A stretch of DNA of 6,369 nucleotides from JBBTQS01 sp964627055 (GTDB lineage Bacteria > Patescibacteriota > Patescibacteriia > Magasanikbacterales > JBBTQS01): positions 1 to 6,369 of the forward strand of contig CAZVGV010000027.1 in assembly GCA_964627055.1 (NCBI GenBank), given 5' to 3'. A program made the position numbers and the translations under genes. Positions 1 through 5,030 of this stretch are shown in pieces (the stretch's first letter is position 1; each line of letters starts with the position of its first letter). The notes beneath the pieces are model-generated. The model searched no databases and was not told the DNA's origin. It was given only the letters and a program-made list of their open reading frames with translations.

Positions 1-1488
1 AGAGGTTGTGCCGTCACTGAGTGTCCAGGCGTAACCGAGAGCGAGCCCATCGTCTGATATTGAGCTCATGGCATCAAGATAGAATGTTGATCCGGCTGCA
101 ATTTTTTTCGGGAGTTCGATGTGGGCAATCGGCGGATCGTGCGGAACGCGAATGACGTTGGGAGAACCAGGCGTCGAGCTCGTGGTGTACCGCCAGAATC
201 CTTGCGTATCGCGAGCCCAAGTTGCGCCTGCAATCGTGCGTGTGTACGACGTTGCATCAATTACCACGTCACTTGGATGCACCAAAGAGATCGAACCACT
301 GGTGTTGGCCAGCGCCAGTGCTGATCGCGAACGTGGCACGGCAACGCGTGCATCAGGCTCGAGTGTAGTTCCTGTGAATTGATACCAGCGATTGCGGTTG
401 TCGCGTAGACGCCAATTGTAGAGTGAGATGGTGGAGGACGTCGGATTCCACACCTCGATGAATTCCTTTTCATCATCAGCTCCTTTCGGATCGGGGAAGA
501 GTTCGGTCAGCTGCAACCGCAGTTCATCGACAGTAGGTGATGCTGCTGGGATGTCAGCAGAGTGGTACGTTGTATCCGTAGGAGGTCGAGTAGCGTTGGT
601 TTGCGAGATGACGTTGATCTCGCCCGGGGTCACGCTGGTGGATACAGCATACGTCTGTGTGCTGTCATCGAATGCCCAGCTACCTCCGCCAGGCACATCC
701 GTATATTGAGTCGTTGCCAATTCCACACCATCAGGAGAGAGGAATCGTACGGCGTCACCTGCGTTGTTGAGATGTGAGCGGGTGAGTGACACAACGCCGT
801 AAGGGCTAGAGGAGGTGAGGGTAAGTGTCATCTGCGCGATGGTTGCATGCGCATCAGCCAATGTGTGCTCAGTAAGATCAGCGTATTCGCCTTGTACGAG
901 AAATAGTTCTATCCACTCCTCATCATCATCAGGACTGGGAGCTATTTCGTTGATGCGCACTGCCCATGGTGTAGACGTCACTTGGGGTACGTGCGGTTGA
1001 GGAATAGCGGGTGTGGGTGGAGTCGTTGACTCGGTGACCACCGGGCCGCTTTGTGTGTAGGTGAACTGCTGTACGATCTCGCCAGAGGGGTCTACAAGTC
1101 CAATTTCTTCTCCTTCTTCTCGCAATGTACCCCATGAACTGTCTGCAATTGGTGTAGTAGTCGCGAGTATTGCTGCGAGTTTGGTTGCATCATCCGCGAC
1201 AAGGATGGAGTCTCCAGGGGAGAGTAGTGCCTTTACGGAGTCTGCGACCTTGATTGTGTGTTTGGTTCCGTCTTCGAGGAATTTCCATAGCGTGATGTCG
1301 GTGGGTTCTGTGCCTACATGCATGACACGAATCCATTCGAGTCCATCAGGTGGGTCAGCAACAACTTCGGTAATAACAAGATCGTTCGTTGCAGCACGTA
1401 CTGCTCGAGTCGCCATCCACGTCATGAGAAATAGGAGGAACAAGATGCACAGAACAATCGCTCCAAGGAGCCGACGGTGCGTGGTCAT
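1..1488 (-). CDS. Secreted lamin-tail-domain protein with PKD-like C-terminus (partial, runs off left edge)
   Basis: The minus strand is open without a stop for 496 codons, from an ATG at 1488-1486 to base 1, so the C-terminus is missing. Residues 5-32 look like a signal peptide: HRR, then a hydrophobic stretch LLGAIVLCILFLLFL, with a likely cut after A-V-R-A (residue 32). Three beta-rich repeats follow. Their openings match the lamin tail domain (LTD) pattern: ITEVVADP...EWIRV (about 39-55), INEIAPSP...EEWIEL (179-195) and LTELFPDP...KEFIEVWNP (327-349, the most canonical, with YNWRLRD after it). Pro/Thr-rich linkers sit near 152-173 and 300-320. From about 452 (PPIAHIELP...LDAMSS.SDDG...YAWTLSDG) a PKD-like Ig fold begins. 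LTD proteins of this kind are exported and are thought to bind surfaces, DNA or polymers, or to carry enzymes; the role here is unknown. There is no clear Shine-Dalgarno sequence before the ATG. I am confident of the frame and LTD assignment, less so of function. Confidence 0.9.
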   Translation of the reverse strand, partial: MTTHRRLLGAIVLCILFLLFLMTWMATRAVRAATNDLVITEVVADPPDGLEWIRVMHVGTEPTDITLWKFLEDGTKHTIKVADSVKALLSPGDSILVADDATKLAAILATTTPIADSSWGTLREEGEEIGLVDPSGEIVQQFTYTQSGPVVTESTTPPTPAIPQPHVPQVTSTPWAVRINEIAPSPDDDEEWIELFLVQGEYADLTEHTLADAHATIAQMTLTLTSSSPYGVVSLTRSHLNNAGDAVRFLSPDGVELATTQYTDVPGGGSWAFDDSTQTYAVSTSVTPGEINVISQTNATRPPTDTTYHSADIPAASPTVDELRLQLTELFPDPKGADDEKEFIEVWNPTSSTISLYNWRLRDNRNRWYQFTGTTLEPDARVAVPRSRSALALANTSGSISLVHPSDVVIDATSYTRTIAGATWARDTQGFWRYTTSSTPGSPNVIRVPHDPPIAHIELPKKIAAGSTFYLDAMSSISDDGLALGYAWTLSDGTTS

Positions 1489-1504
1489 ACGGTGGTGGTT
1501 AATG

Positions 1505-1532
1505 CTACTCGCGCTTTTGTGTAGGCGAGTAG
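1505..1532 (-). promoter_or_regulatory. 5'-UTR hairpin of the lamin-tail gene
   Basis: A perfect 8-bp stem (CTACTCGC 1505-1512 with GCGAGTAG 1525-1532) encloses a 12-nt loop. If the promoter at 1539-1568 is right, this hairpin forms at the very 5' end of the mRNA, ending 17 nt before the start codon of a gene that lacks a Shine-Dalgarno sequence. It may stabilise the message or influence translation; that is inference. It has no T-run, so a terminator is unlikely. Confidence 0.45.
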
Positions 1533-1538
1533 TCAGCC

Positions 1539-1568
1539 ACAGTACGATCGAAAAATACTGCATGTCAA
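1539..1568 (-). promoter_or_regulatory. Probable sigma-70 promoter of the lamin-tail gene
   Basis: Read on the minus strand, a perfect -35 TTGACA (1568-1563) is followed after 18 bp by TACTGT (1544-1539), a weak -10. Transcription would start near 1532 and give a 5' UTR of about 44 nt. The -35 is convincing, the -10 only half matches. Confidence 0.4.
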
Positions 1569-1587
1569 GCTCGTAATTTGTGGATAG

Positions 1588-1616
1588 TTGCCGACCTCTG
1601 AACAACATGGTTGAAT
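1588..1616 (+). promoter_or_regulatory. Possible promoter of tRNA-Leu
   Basis: TTGCCG (1588-1593), 17 bp, then TTGAAT (1611-1616). Each box matches the consensus at about four of six positions. The predicted start near 1623 is only three bases before the mature tRNA, which would leave a very short 5' leader for RNase P. Position and spacing fit, sequence match is modest. Confidence 0.35.
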
Positions 1617-1625
1617 ACACCCATC

Positions 1626-1709
1626 GCCGCGGTGGTGAAATTGGTAGACACGTCAGCCTTAGGAGCTGGTAGGGTTAAACCTGTGTGGGTTCGAGTCCCA
1701 CCCGCGGCA
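1626..1709 (+). tRNA. tRNA-Leu (anticodon UAG)
   Basis: A complete class II tRNA of 84 nt. The acceptor arms GCCGCGG (1626-1632) and CCGCGGC (1702-1708) pair perfectly, with A1709 as discriminator, typical of leucine tRNAs. The D arm has the stem GTG/CAC around AAATTGGTAGA. The anticodon stem TCAGC/GCTGG holds the loop CTTAGGA, giving anticodon UAG, which reads CUA and probably other CUN codons. A long variable arm (TAGGGTTAAACCTGT) and a T arm GTGGG-TTCGAGT-CCCAC follow. The 3' CCA is not encoded (ACAAAA follows), so a CCA-adding enzyme is needed. It stands alone between two minus-strand genes. Confidence 0.97.
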
Positions 1710-1710
1710 C

Positions 1711-1743
1711 AAAAAACGTCGCCCACTTCGTTGGAAGCGGGCG
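1711..1743 (-). terminator. Intrinsic terminator of the small basic-protein gene
   Basis: A hairpin spans 1720-1743: CGCCC/GGGCG, an A-C mismatch, then CTTC/GAAG closing a GTTG loop. On the minus strand it is followed three bases later by six T (complement of 1716-1711). It lies 43 bases beyond the stop codon of the 1786-2157 gene. On the plus strand no T-run follows the stem, so it is a poor terminator for the tRNA, although the hairpin could still protect the tRNA precursor's 3' end. Confidence 0.75.
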
Positions 1744-1785
1744 GGTAGAGGTGGTGGTTATGCAGTTGTTGAAGGGGTCGGGTGA

Positions 1786-2157
1786 CTACCTCTGGAACCG
1801 TTCAACGCCGATGAGGGTGACGAATATCGCTGCGCAGAGGCGATGATCCTTCACCATCTGGACCCCATTGGGACTCCACCTGCGTACGAGATTGCCCCCG
1901 TTGCGCCGGCTGAGATTGCTGAACCAGTTCGAACAGATGACGCGTGCTGCGTCGAGTCTGCCGTCGTCCCTTGCTTGTCTGGCAAGTTGTACGCGCAGTC
2001 TGCGGTCCATGTGATTCACCAGTTGGATGACGAGGAGTCTACGACTAGCAGTAGTGTTTGCTTGCCGCAACGACTCCATCACGTCCTTCTTCGCGAGCAT
2101 GCGTGCGACCGTCGGATATGAGAAAACTCCGAGGTTGGCATCGGGCCGTTGAGACAT
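1786..2157 (-). CDS. Small Arg-rich basic protein of unknown function (123 aa)
   Basis: I chose the ATG at 2157-2155 because AGGAGG lies five bases upstream, an ideal Shine-Dalgarno sequence. An in-frame GTG at 2187 would add ten residues (MQPGAPQEER) but would place that AGGAGG inside the gene. The protein begins MSQRPDANLG and contains about 19 arginines. It has no clear transmembrane segment or signal peptide and is probably cytoplasmic. The N-terminal half (residues 17-75) looks alpha-helical and amphipathic, including SRRLLVIQLVNHMDRRLRVQ. A segment with paired arginines follows (LSRRNGG, LVRRWSPNG, about 82-98), and the C-terminus is hydrophobic (LCAAIFVTLIGVE). The charge pattern could suit nucleic-acid binding, but no family is recognised. 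The good ribosome site, promoter and terminator support a real gene. It is divergent from the antiporter gene. Confidence 0.7.
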   Translation of the reverse strand: MSQRPDANLGVFSYPTVARMLAKKDVMESLRQANTTASRRLLVIQLVNHMDRRLRVQLARQARDDGRLDAARVICSNWFSNLSRRNGGNLVRRWSPNGVQMVKDHRLCAAIFVTLIGVERFQR

Positions 2158-2204
2158 GCGTTCCTCCTGTGGTGCTCCTGGTTGCACCCATAGTACTGTA
2201 CCCG

Positions 2205-2232
2205 AAGATACCCTGGAGATCTAGATTGTCAA
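2205..2232 (-). promoter_or_regulatory. Promoter of the small basic-protein gene
   Basis: On the minus strand, a perfect -35 TTGACA (2232-2227), a 16-bp spacer, then TATCTT (2210-2205, four of six). The predicted start near 2198 gives a UTR of about 40 nt carrying the AGGAGG ribosome site. Its -35 is only 8 bp from the -35 of the divergent antiporter promoter. Confidence 0.5.
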
Positions 2233-2240
2233 GCTACTAC

Positions 2241-2269
2241 TTGTCAACGGATGGACCCTGGAGTAGGAT
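2241..2269 (+). promoter_or_regulatory. Promoter of the antiporter gene
   Basis: TTGTCA (2241-2246, five of six), 17-bp spacer, TAGGAT (2264-2269, four of six). The predicted start near 2276 leaves only about 15 nt of AT-rich leader before the ATG at 2291, with no Shine-Dalgarno sequence. The message would have a very short leader. Confidence 0.5.
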
Positions 2270-2290
2270 AGCCAAGTATTTTATTATTCT

Positions 2291-4060
2291 ATGCCACGTC
2301 TTCTTCGTCAGCTTTTGGCGATTGTTCTTGGTGTTGTGATCACTGCGGTGGTTTCACATTTCAGCCCAGGACTGTTCGAGTTCTTGCATCACAGTAGCGA
2401 TGCACATCTCCTCATTGCGTTTTTGAGTATCTCGGTCGTTTGTGTGCTGAGCTTTGCGGCGTTCCACTTCTCAGAAGGAACTCCACTTCCGTCATTTGTA
2501 GCTGCTATTTTCTTCGGCATGGCTGGTAAGTCGCTTCTCGAGCCTATTACGCACCAGGAGGCGACGCTCGCGGCCATTGTTGGATTTGGTGCGACACTTA
2601 TTCTCTTCAGCGGCGGGCTGGAAACACCGTTTACGAGTTTTCGTAAGTTGTTGGTAAAGATATTGTCTTTGTCATTCTTCGGACTGTTTCTCACGGCATT
2701 TCTGTTTTCCTGGGCAGTATTCGAGATTGGTGTGTGGGCAGGAGTATCTGTACCTGTGACTGTTGCTGTCCTCTTGGGTGCAGTGCTTGCATCAACAGAT
2801 CCAGCCGCAATTATTCCTGTGCTTCGGCAGTTGCGATTTAAGAATCGTGAAACCAAAGACATCATTATTTCGGAGTCTGCAGTAACTGATGTTACGGGTA
2901 CGCTCTTGACCTTGGTATTCCTCGGAGTTATCGGTGGCGCTGGTGCATTCACCTCAATCAATGGGGGATATGGCACGCTCTTCACGTCGACAACAGGCTG
3001 GATTTTGCTGGAGCAGATTTCGTATGGTGTTCTCTTCGGTGTCTTCGGATACGGTCTGTTGATTGCTCTTACGAAGTTTAAGTCACTGCACGTGCAGGAA
3101 TACGAAGCAGATGCCGCATTCTTCGTGGGTGTTCCTGTCATTATCTTCACCATTGCCGTGGCATTGGGTGGGTCGGGGTATTTGGCAGCGTTTATTGCTG
3201 GTTTGTTGTATGTGATTACCAAGCATTTACACACCACAGAGCGCTTCTTCAATCATGTGATCGAAGGATTCCTGAAACCTACGATCTTCATCTTGCTTGG
3301 TGCTCTCGTTGATGTGCAGAGCCTGTGGGAAACAGCAGTAGTTGGAATTCTTGCGGGTCTTGTCTTTATGGTAGTGATTCGTCCGCTCGCAGTCTTCCTT
3401 ACCCTTGGGCCGTTCTCTTTCTTCGGCAAGGATCGGTTCACTGTGCGTGAGTTGATGTTTATTTCCTTTGTTCGTGAGACGGGTGCGATCCCAGCAGTAT
3501 TGTTGGTTACCATCGTGAGCAGTGGTATTACAGGGCTTGATAACATTGTACCGATTGGAATGTGGGTTATCTTGCTCACCCTTGTGATCCAGCCTGCGCT
3601 TACTCCGTTGGTAGCTCGATGGCTCAAGGTGGCAACGCCGATGACTGACGAAGGCGCAATTGAGTTGCATCATTTGGTTAAACCTGTGGTAGTTCTTGGG
3701 TCACGCGGCAGCTCATATGTTGAGCGCCTGCCACAGGTTGTCGCATGGGCAGTTCGTCACAATATCGATCAAGTGATGTTGTTGCATTGCTTGGAGGATC
3801 AGTACACACCAGAACGAGAAATAGCAATCCGAATGGAATCTGATCGTGTGTTCAAGAAGTGTAATGAAGCTCGTGCAGCTAATGGCGAGCCAGAGGTGGA
3901 TTTCCATTATGTATCGCGCACGGGAATGCTCCAGGAAAATATTGCTGCGTTGGCAAAGGAGAATGAGAGTATCAGCGCTATTTTCGTAGGACGTAGAATT
4001 CTCGACTTCCGCCTAGAAGAGATCAAGCAGCTGCGCGTACCACTCTTCTTCATTGATTAG
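2291..4060 (+). CDS. CPA-superfamily cation/proton antiporter with C-terminal Usp-like domain (589 aa)
   Basis: An inner-membrane exchanger of the monovalent cation:proton antiporter family (NhaP/NHE-like, Pfam Na_H_Exchanger), probably swapping Na+ or K+ for H+ to control pH and salt. Residues 1-445 form about a dozen hydrophobic helices. Family landmarks are GAVLASTDPAA (163-173, with T169-D170), ESAVTDVTG (195-203, ion-binding Asp200), YLAAFIAGLLY (297-307), FILLGALVD (333-341), an intramembrane Arg364 (VVIRPLAVF) and FVRETGAIPAVLL (393-405), which resembles the GLRGA helix. A soluble domain (about 463-589) starts VKPVVVLGSRGSS and ends ISAIFVGRRILDF...LRVPLFFID, with alternating strands and helices like universal stress protein domains; it may sense a nucleotide or regulate transport. 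The Asn of the usual ND pair is Thr199. The ATG at 2291 immediately precedes the first helix, but no Shine-Dalgarno sequence is seen. It stands alone, divergent from the small basic-protein gene and convergent with the next. Confidence 0.93.
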   Translation: MPRLLRQLLAIVLGVVITAVVSHFSPGLFEFLHHSSDAHLLIAFLSISVVCVLSFAAFHFSEGTPLPSFVAAIFFGMAGKSLLEPITHQEATLAAIVGFGATLILFSGGLETPFTSFRKLLVKILSLSFFGLFLTAFLFSWAVFEIGVWAGVSVPVTVAVLLGAVLASTDPAAIIPVLRQLRFKNRETKDIIISESAVTDVTGTLLTLVFLGVIGGAGAFTSINGGYGTLFTSTTGWILLEQISYGVLFGVFGYGLLIALTKFKSLHVQEYEADAAFFVGVPVIIFTIAVALGGSGYLAAFIAGLLYVITKHLHTTERFFNHVIEGFLKPTIFILLGALVDVQSLWETAVVGILAGLVFMVVIRPLAVFLTLGPFSFFGKDRFTVRELMFISFVRETGAIPAVLLVTIVSSGITGLDNIVPIGMWVILLTLVIQPALTPLVARWLKVATPMTDEGAIELHHLVKPVVVLGSRGSSYVERLPQVVAWAVRHNIDQVMLLHCLEDQYTPEREIAIRMESDRVFKKCNEARAANGEPEVDFHYVSRTGMLQENIAALAKENESISAIFVGRRILDFRLEEIKQLRVPLFFID

Positions 4061-4083
4061 GTTCGGAGTGTAGATGCAAATAC

Positions 4084-4114
4084 GAAGGCCGCTTGGGTAA
4101 TCCGAGCGGCCTTC
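4084..4114. terminator. Shared bidirectional terminator hairpin
   Basis: A 13-bp stem (GAAGGCCGCTTGG 4084-4096 with CCGAGCGGCCTTC 4102-4114, one G-T pair) encloses a 5-nt loop. It sits 23 bases after the antiporter stop and 23 bases after the stop of the convergent gene at 4138-4578. T-tracts are weak on both sides (ATCGTTGTGG plus, GTATTTGC minus), so termination may be partial or the hairpin may mainly define mRNA 3' ends. Confidence 0.7.
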
Positions 4115-4137
4115 ATCGTTGTGGGTTGTTGGCGACA

Positions 4138-4578
4138 TCACGGGGGTGTGAAGCGCCAGATGGACGCAGAGTCAGGGGCCACGATCTGTGCCTCATGTGT
4201 GCCGTGGCTGTCTCGTGTGTAGATGATGAGTTGTGCTCCTTTCACCCCCATAGGGAGCAAGGAGCCGTCGATGCTCATAGTCCCTGGCGGACCTGCGCAG
4301 CCCACCTGCAGTGGCATGATGTCTGCACAGATGAGCGGCTCAGAGGTCGCAAGGGGCGTGAACGAGGCGTTGTACTCGCAGCGTTTGCTATTGGAGTACA
4401 AGGGGGCGCTCCACCAGAGTCCGAGCTGTCCGGTTGCGCGTACGCAGACGACGAAGGCTGCCTTGGACTCAGGAGGGAAGACCTCCAGAGCGCTTCGTAA
4501 GTTCGCCTGGTTCTCGGTAACCAGGACCAGAGAACTGAAGAGTCCTACGCCGAGGAAACTCAATAATCCGCGTATCAT
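4138..4578 (-). CDS. Small exported or membrane-anchored protein with four cysteines (146 aa), unknown function
   Basis: The ATG at 4578-4576 has AGGAGG five bases upstream, so the start is secure. Residues 1-20 (MIRGLLSFLGVGLFSSLVLV) are a hydrophobic N-terminal segment after one arginine, either a signal peptide or a membrane anchor; no lipobox cysteine is present. The mature part has four cysteines (45, 67, 84, 94), suggesting two disulfides in an extracytoplasmic domain, and is rich in beta-prone stretches (AAFVVCV, QLGLWWSAPLY, GAQLIIYT, SIWRFTPP). Composition is close to neutral. I recognise no family. It has its own promoter (4615-4643) and a shared terminator, and is divergent from the candidate RNA gene and the 23S gene. 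Confidence 0.75.
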   Translation of the reverse strand: MIRGLLSFLGVGLFSSLVLVTENQANLRSALEVFPPESKAAFVVCVRATGQLGLWWSAPLYSNSKRCEYNASFTPLATSEPLICADIMPLQVGCAGPPGTMSIDGSLLPMGVKGAQLIIYTRDSHGTHEAQIVAPDSASIWRFTPP

Positions 4579-4614
4579 GGCTTCCTCCTGGGGTGGTGCC
4601 GAATTTCTGTCCCG

Positions 4615-4643
4615 ATCGTACGCCTGTCCACAGGGTCCGTCAA
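4615..4643 (-). promoter_or_regulatory. Promoter of the four-cysteine protein gene
   Basis: On the minus strand, TTGACG (4643-4638, five of six), 17 bp, TACGAT (4620-4615, four of six). Transcription would start near 4608, giving a leader of about 30 nt that contains AGGAGG. The spacer and -35 are bracketed by the inverted repeat at 4627-4663, a natural operator position. Confidence 0.5.
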
Positions 4644-4666
4644 TCTGTCCACAACCCTGTGGATTT
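4624..4666. promoter_or_regulatory. Inverted repeat with three DnaA-box-like CCACA elements
   Basis: A perfect 10-bp inverted repeat, TCCACAGGGT (4627-4636) and ACCCTGTGGA (4654-4663), has a 17-bp spacer. CTGTCCACA occurs twice in direct orientation 21 bp apart (4624-4632, 4645-4653), two helical turns. A third related element, AAATCCACA, lies on the minus strand (4666-4658). Each resembles the DnaA box TTATCCACA with two mismatches. The repeats overlap the minus-strand promoter and end 17 bp before the plus-strand -35, so they are likely binding sites for a regulator; whether that is DnaA is inference. Confidence 0.5.
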
Positions 4667-4683
4667 CTTAGGGAATACAGCCC

Positions 4684-4712
4684 TTGACAGGGTTCAGGGG
4701 GTTCTATAGAAT
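4684..4712 (+). promoter_or_regulatory. Strong sigma-70 promoter ahead of the candidate small RNA and 23S rRNA
   Basis: A perfect -35 TTGACA (4684-4689), an optimal 17-bp spacer and TAGAAT (4707-4712, five of six). It is the best promoter in the window. The predicted start is near 4719. It could serve only the small RNA that ends at 4903, or also feed the 23S gene by read-through. Confidence 0.75.
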
Positions 4713-4718
4713 ACTGCC

Positions 4719-4903
4719 AGACCTTATTGATCCCATGTCCGCTGCTCCGCTACTGGAGCAAGGCTACGGCCTAGGACCTCTGGCGAAACCCTTAACTCTT
4801 TCGTACTACGCTTACCGCGTCTTACAACATGAGTGCATAGTCGCAGGGAACGCCAGCCGACCTTCGGGTCTGGTACTGTCTTCCCCGCGTAAGCGGGTTT
4901 TTT
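4719..4903 (+). ncRNA. Candidate structured small RNA, about 185 nt, unassigned
   Basis: A consensus promoter upstream and an intrinsic terminator downstream frame a transcript of about 185 nt with no credible reading frame. Hand folding gives helix GTCC/GGAC (4737-4740 with 4774-4777) enclosing two hairpins in a three-way junction: TGCTCC/GGAGCA (4743-4760) and AGGC-TACG-GCCT (4761-4772, a UNCG loop). Then come CTGGCG/CGCCAG (4780-4785 with 4851-4856) with TCCC-type pairing inside (4789-4792 with 4845-4848), and GACC-TTCG-GGTC (4859-4870). The 5' end CCAGACC (4717-4723) is complementary to GGTCTGG (4867-4873) and would compete with the last hairpin, so two states are possible. The length resembles 6S RNA, but I do not see its long single hairpin with a central bubble. 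Signatures of SRP RNA, RNase P RNA, tmRNA and 5S rRNA are absent. It may instead be a 23S operon leader with an attenuator. Confidence 0.5.
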
Positions 4904-4908
4904 GTTCT
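4884..4908 (+). terminator. Intrinsic terminator of the candidate small RNA
   Basis: CCCGC (4884-4888), GTAA loop of the GNRA type, GCGGG (4893-4897), directly followed by six T (4898-4903) and GTTCT. A textbook rho-independent terminator on the plus strand. It lies about 128 bases before the 23S gene, so it either ends a separate RNA or attenuates 23S transcription. Confidence 0.8.
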
Positions 4909-4919
4909 CTAGGGTTGTG

Positions 4920-5030
4920 GTAGCACTTTGAAAATTGAAGAGATACGCACGCATCTATAAACGACAAAAGCACGGAAACGTGTACGCACGTTTCCATAGA
5001 ATGCTACTAAAGTACGTTGAGTGCTTTAGT
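4920..5030 (+). promoter_or_regulatory. 23S rRNA leader: boxA-like motif, weak promoter and hairpins
   Basis: GCACTTTGAAAATTG (4923-4937) resembles the boxA-type antitermination motif found before rRNA genes in many bacteria. A possible promoter is TTGAAG (4935-4940), 15 bp, TATAAA (4956-4961); the spacer is short, so this is weak, but some start is needed here if the upstream terminator is efficient. A perfect hairpin, GGAAACGTG-TACG-CACGTTTCC (4974-4995), follows. The next hairpin, 5004-5032, reaches the expected 23S 5' end. No protein gene or tRNA is seen in this stretch. Confidence 0.4.

Noticed and set aside
1061..1576. 171-codon plus-strand frame, rich in Ser/Val/Arg
   Set aside because: It lies antisense to the lamin-tail gene, whose frame gives a signal peptide and recognisable domains. 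The plus frame has low-complexity composition and no ribosome site.
1711..1743. Terminator for tRNA-Leu on the plus strand
   Set aside because: The A-run precedes the stem on the plus strand and no T-run follows it. The orientation fits only the minus-strand gene.
2158..2187. GTG start adding ten residues to the small basic protein
   Set aside because: The AGGAGG five bases before the ATG at 2157 would be coding if GTG were used, and GTG lacks an equally placed ribosome site.
2389..3252. 287-codon minus-strand frame inside the antiporter
   Set aside because: A mirror frame of the antiporter. The plus-strand product has full family motifs and transmembrane pattern, while this one is Thr/Pro/Asn-rich and unstructured-looking.
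4624..4720. Replication origin
   Set aside because: Only three imperfect DnaA-like boxes, no AT-rich unwinding stretch and no dnaA or dnaN gene nearby. A regulatory site is the simpler reading.
4719..4903. 6S RNA, SRP RNA, tmRNA, RNase P RNA or 5S rRNA
   Set aside because: Length fits only 6S RNA, but the single long hairpin with a central bubble is not seen. The SRP GGAAGGAAGCAGC-type loop, the RNase P GAGGAAAGTCC box, tmRNA ends and 5S motifs are absent. 6S remains open to a covariance search.
4684..4923. Plus-strand reading frame of 79 codons over the candidate small RNA
   Set aside because: It begins with the TTG of the -35 box. The internal ATG (4735) has no ribosome site, and the frame runs through the terminator hairpin and T-run. 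RNA structure explains the conserved-looking elements better.
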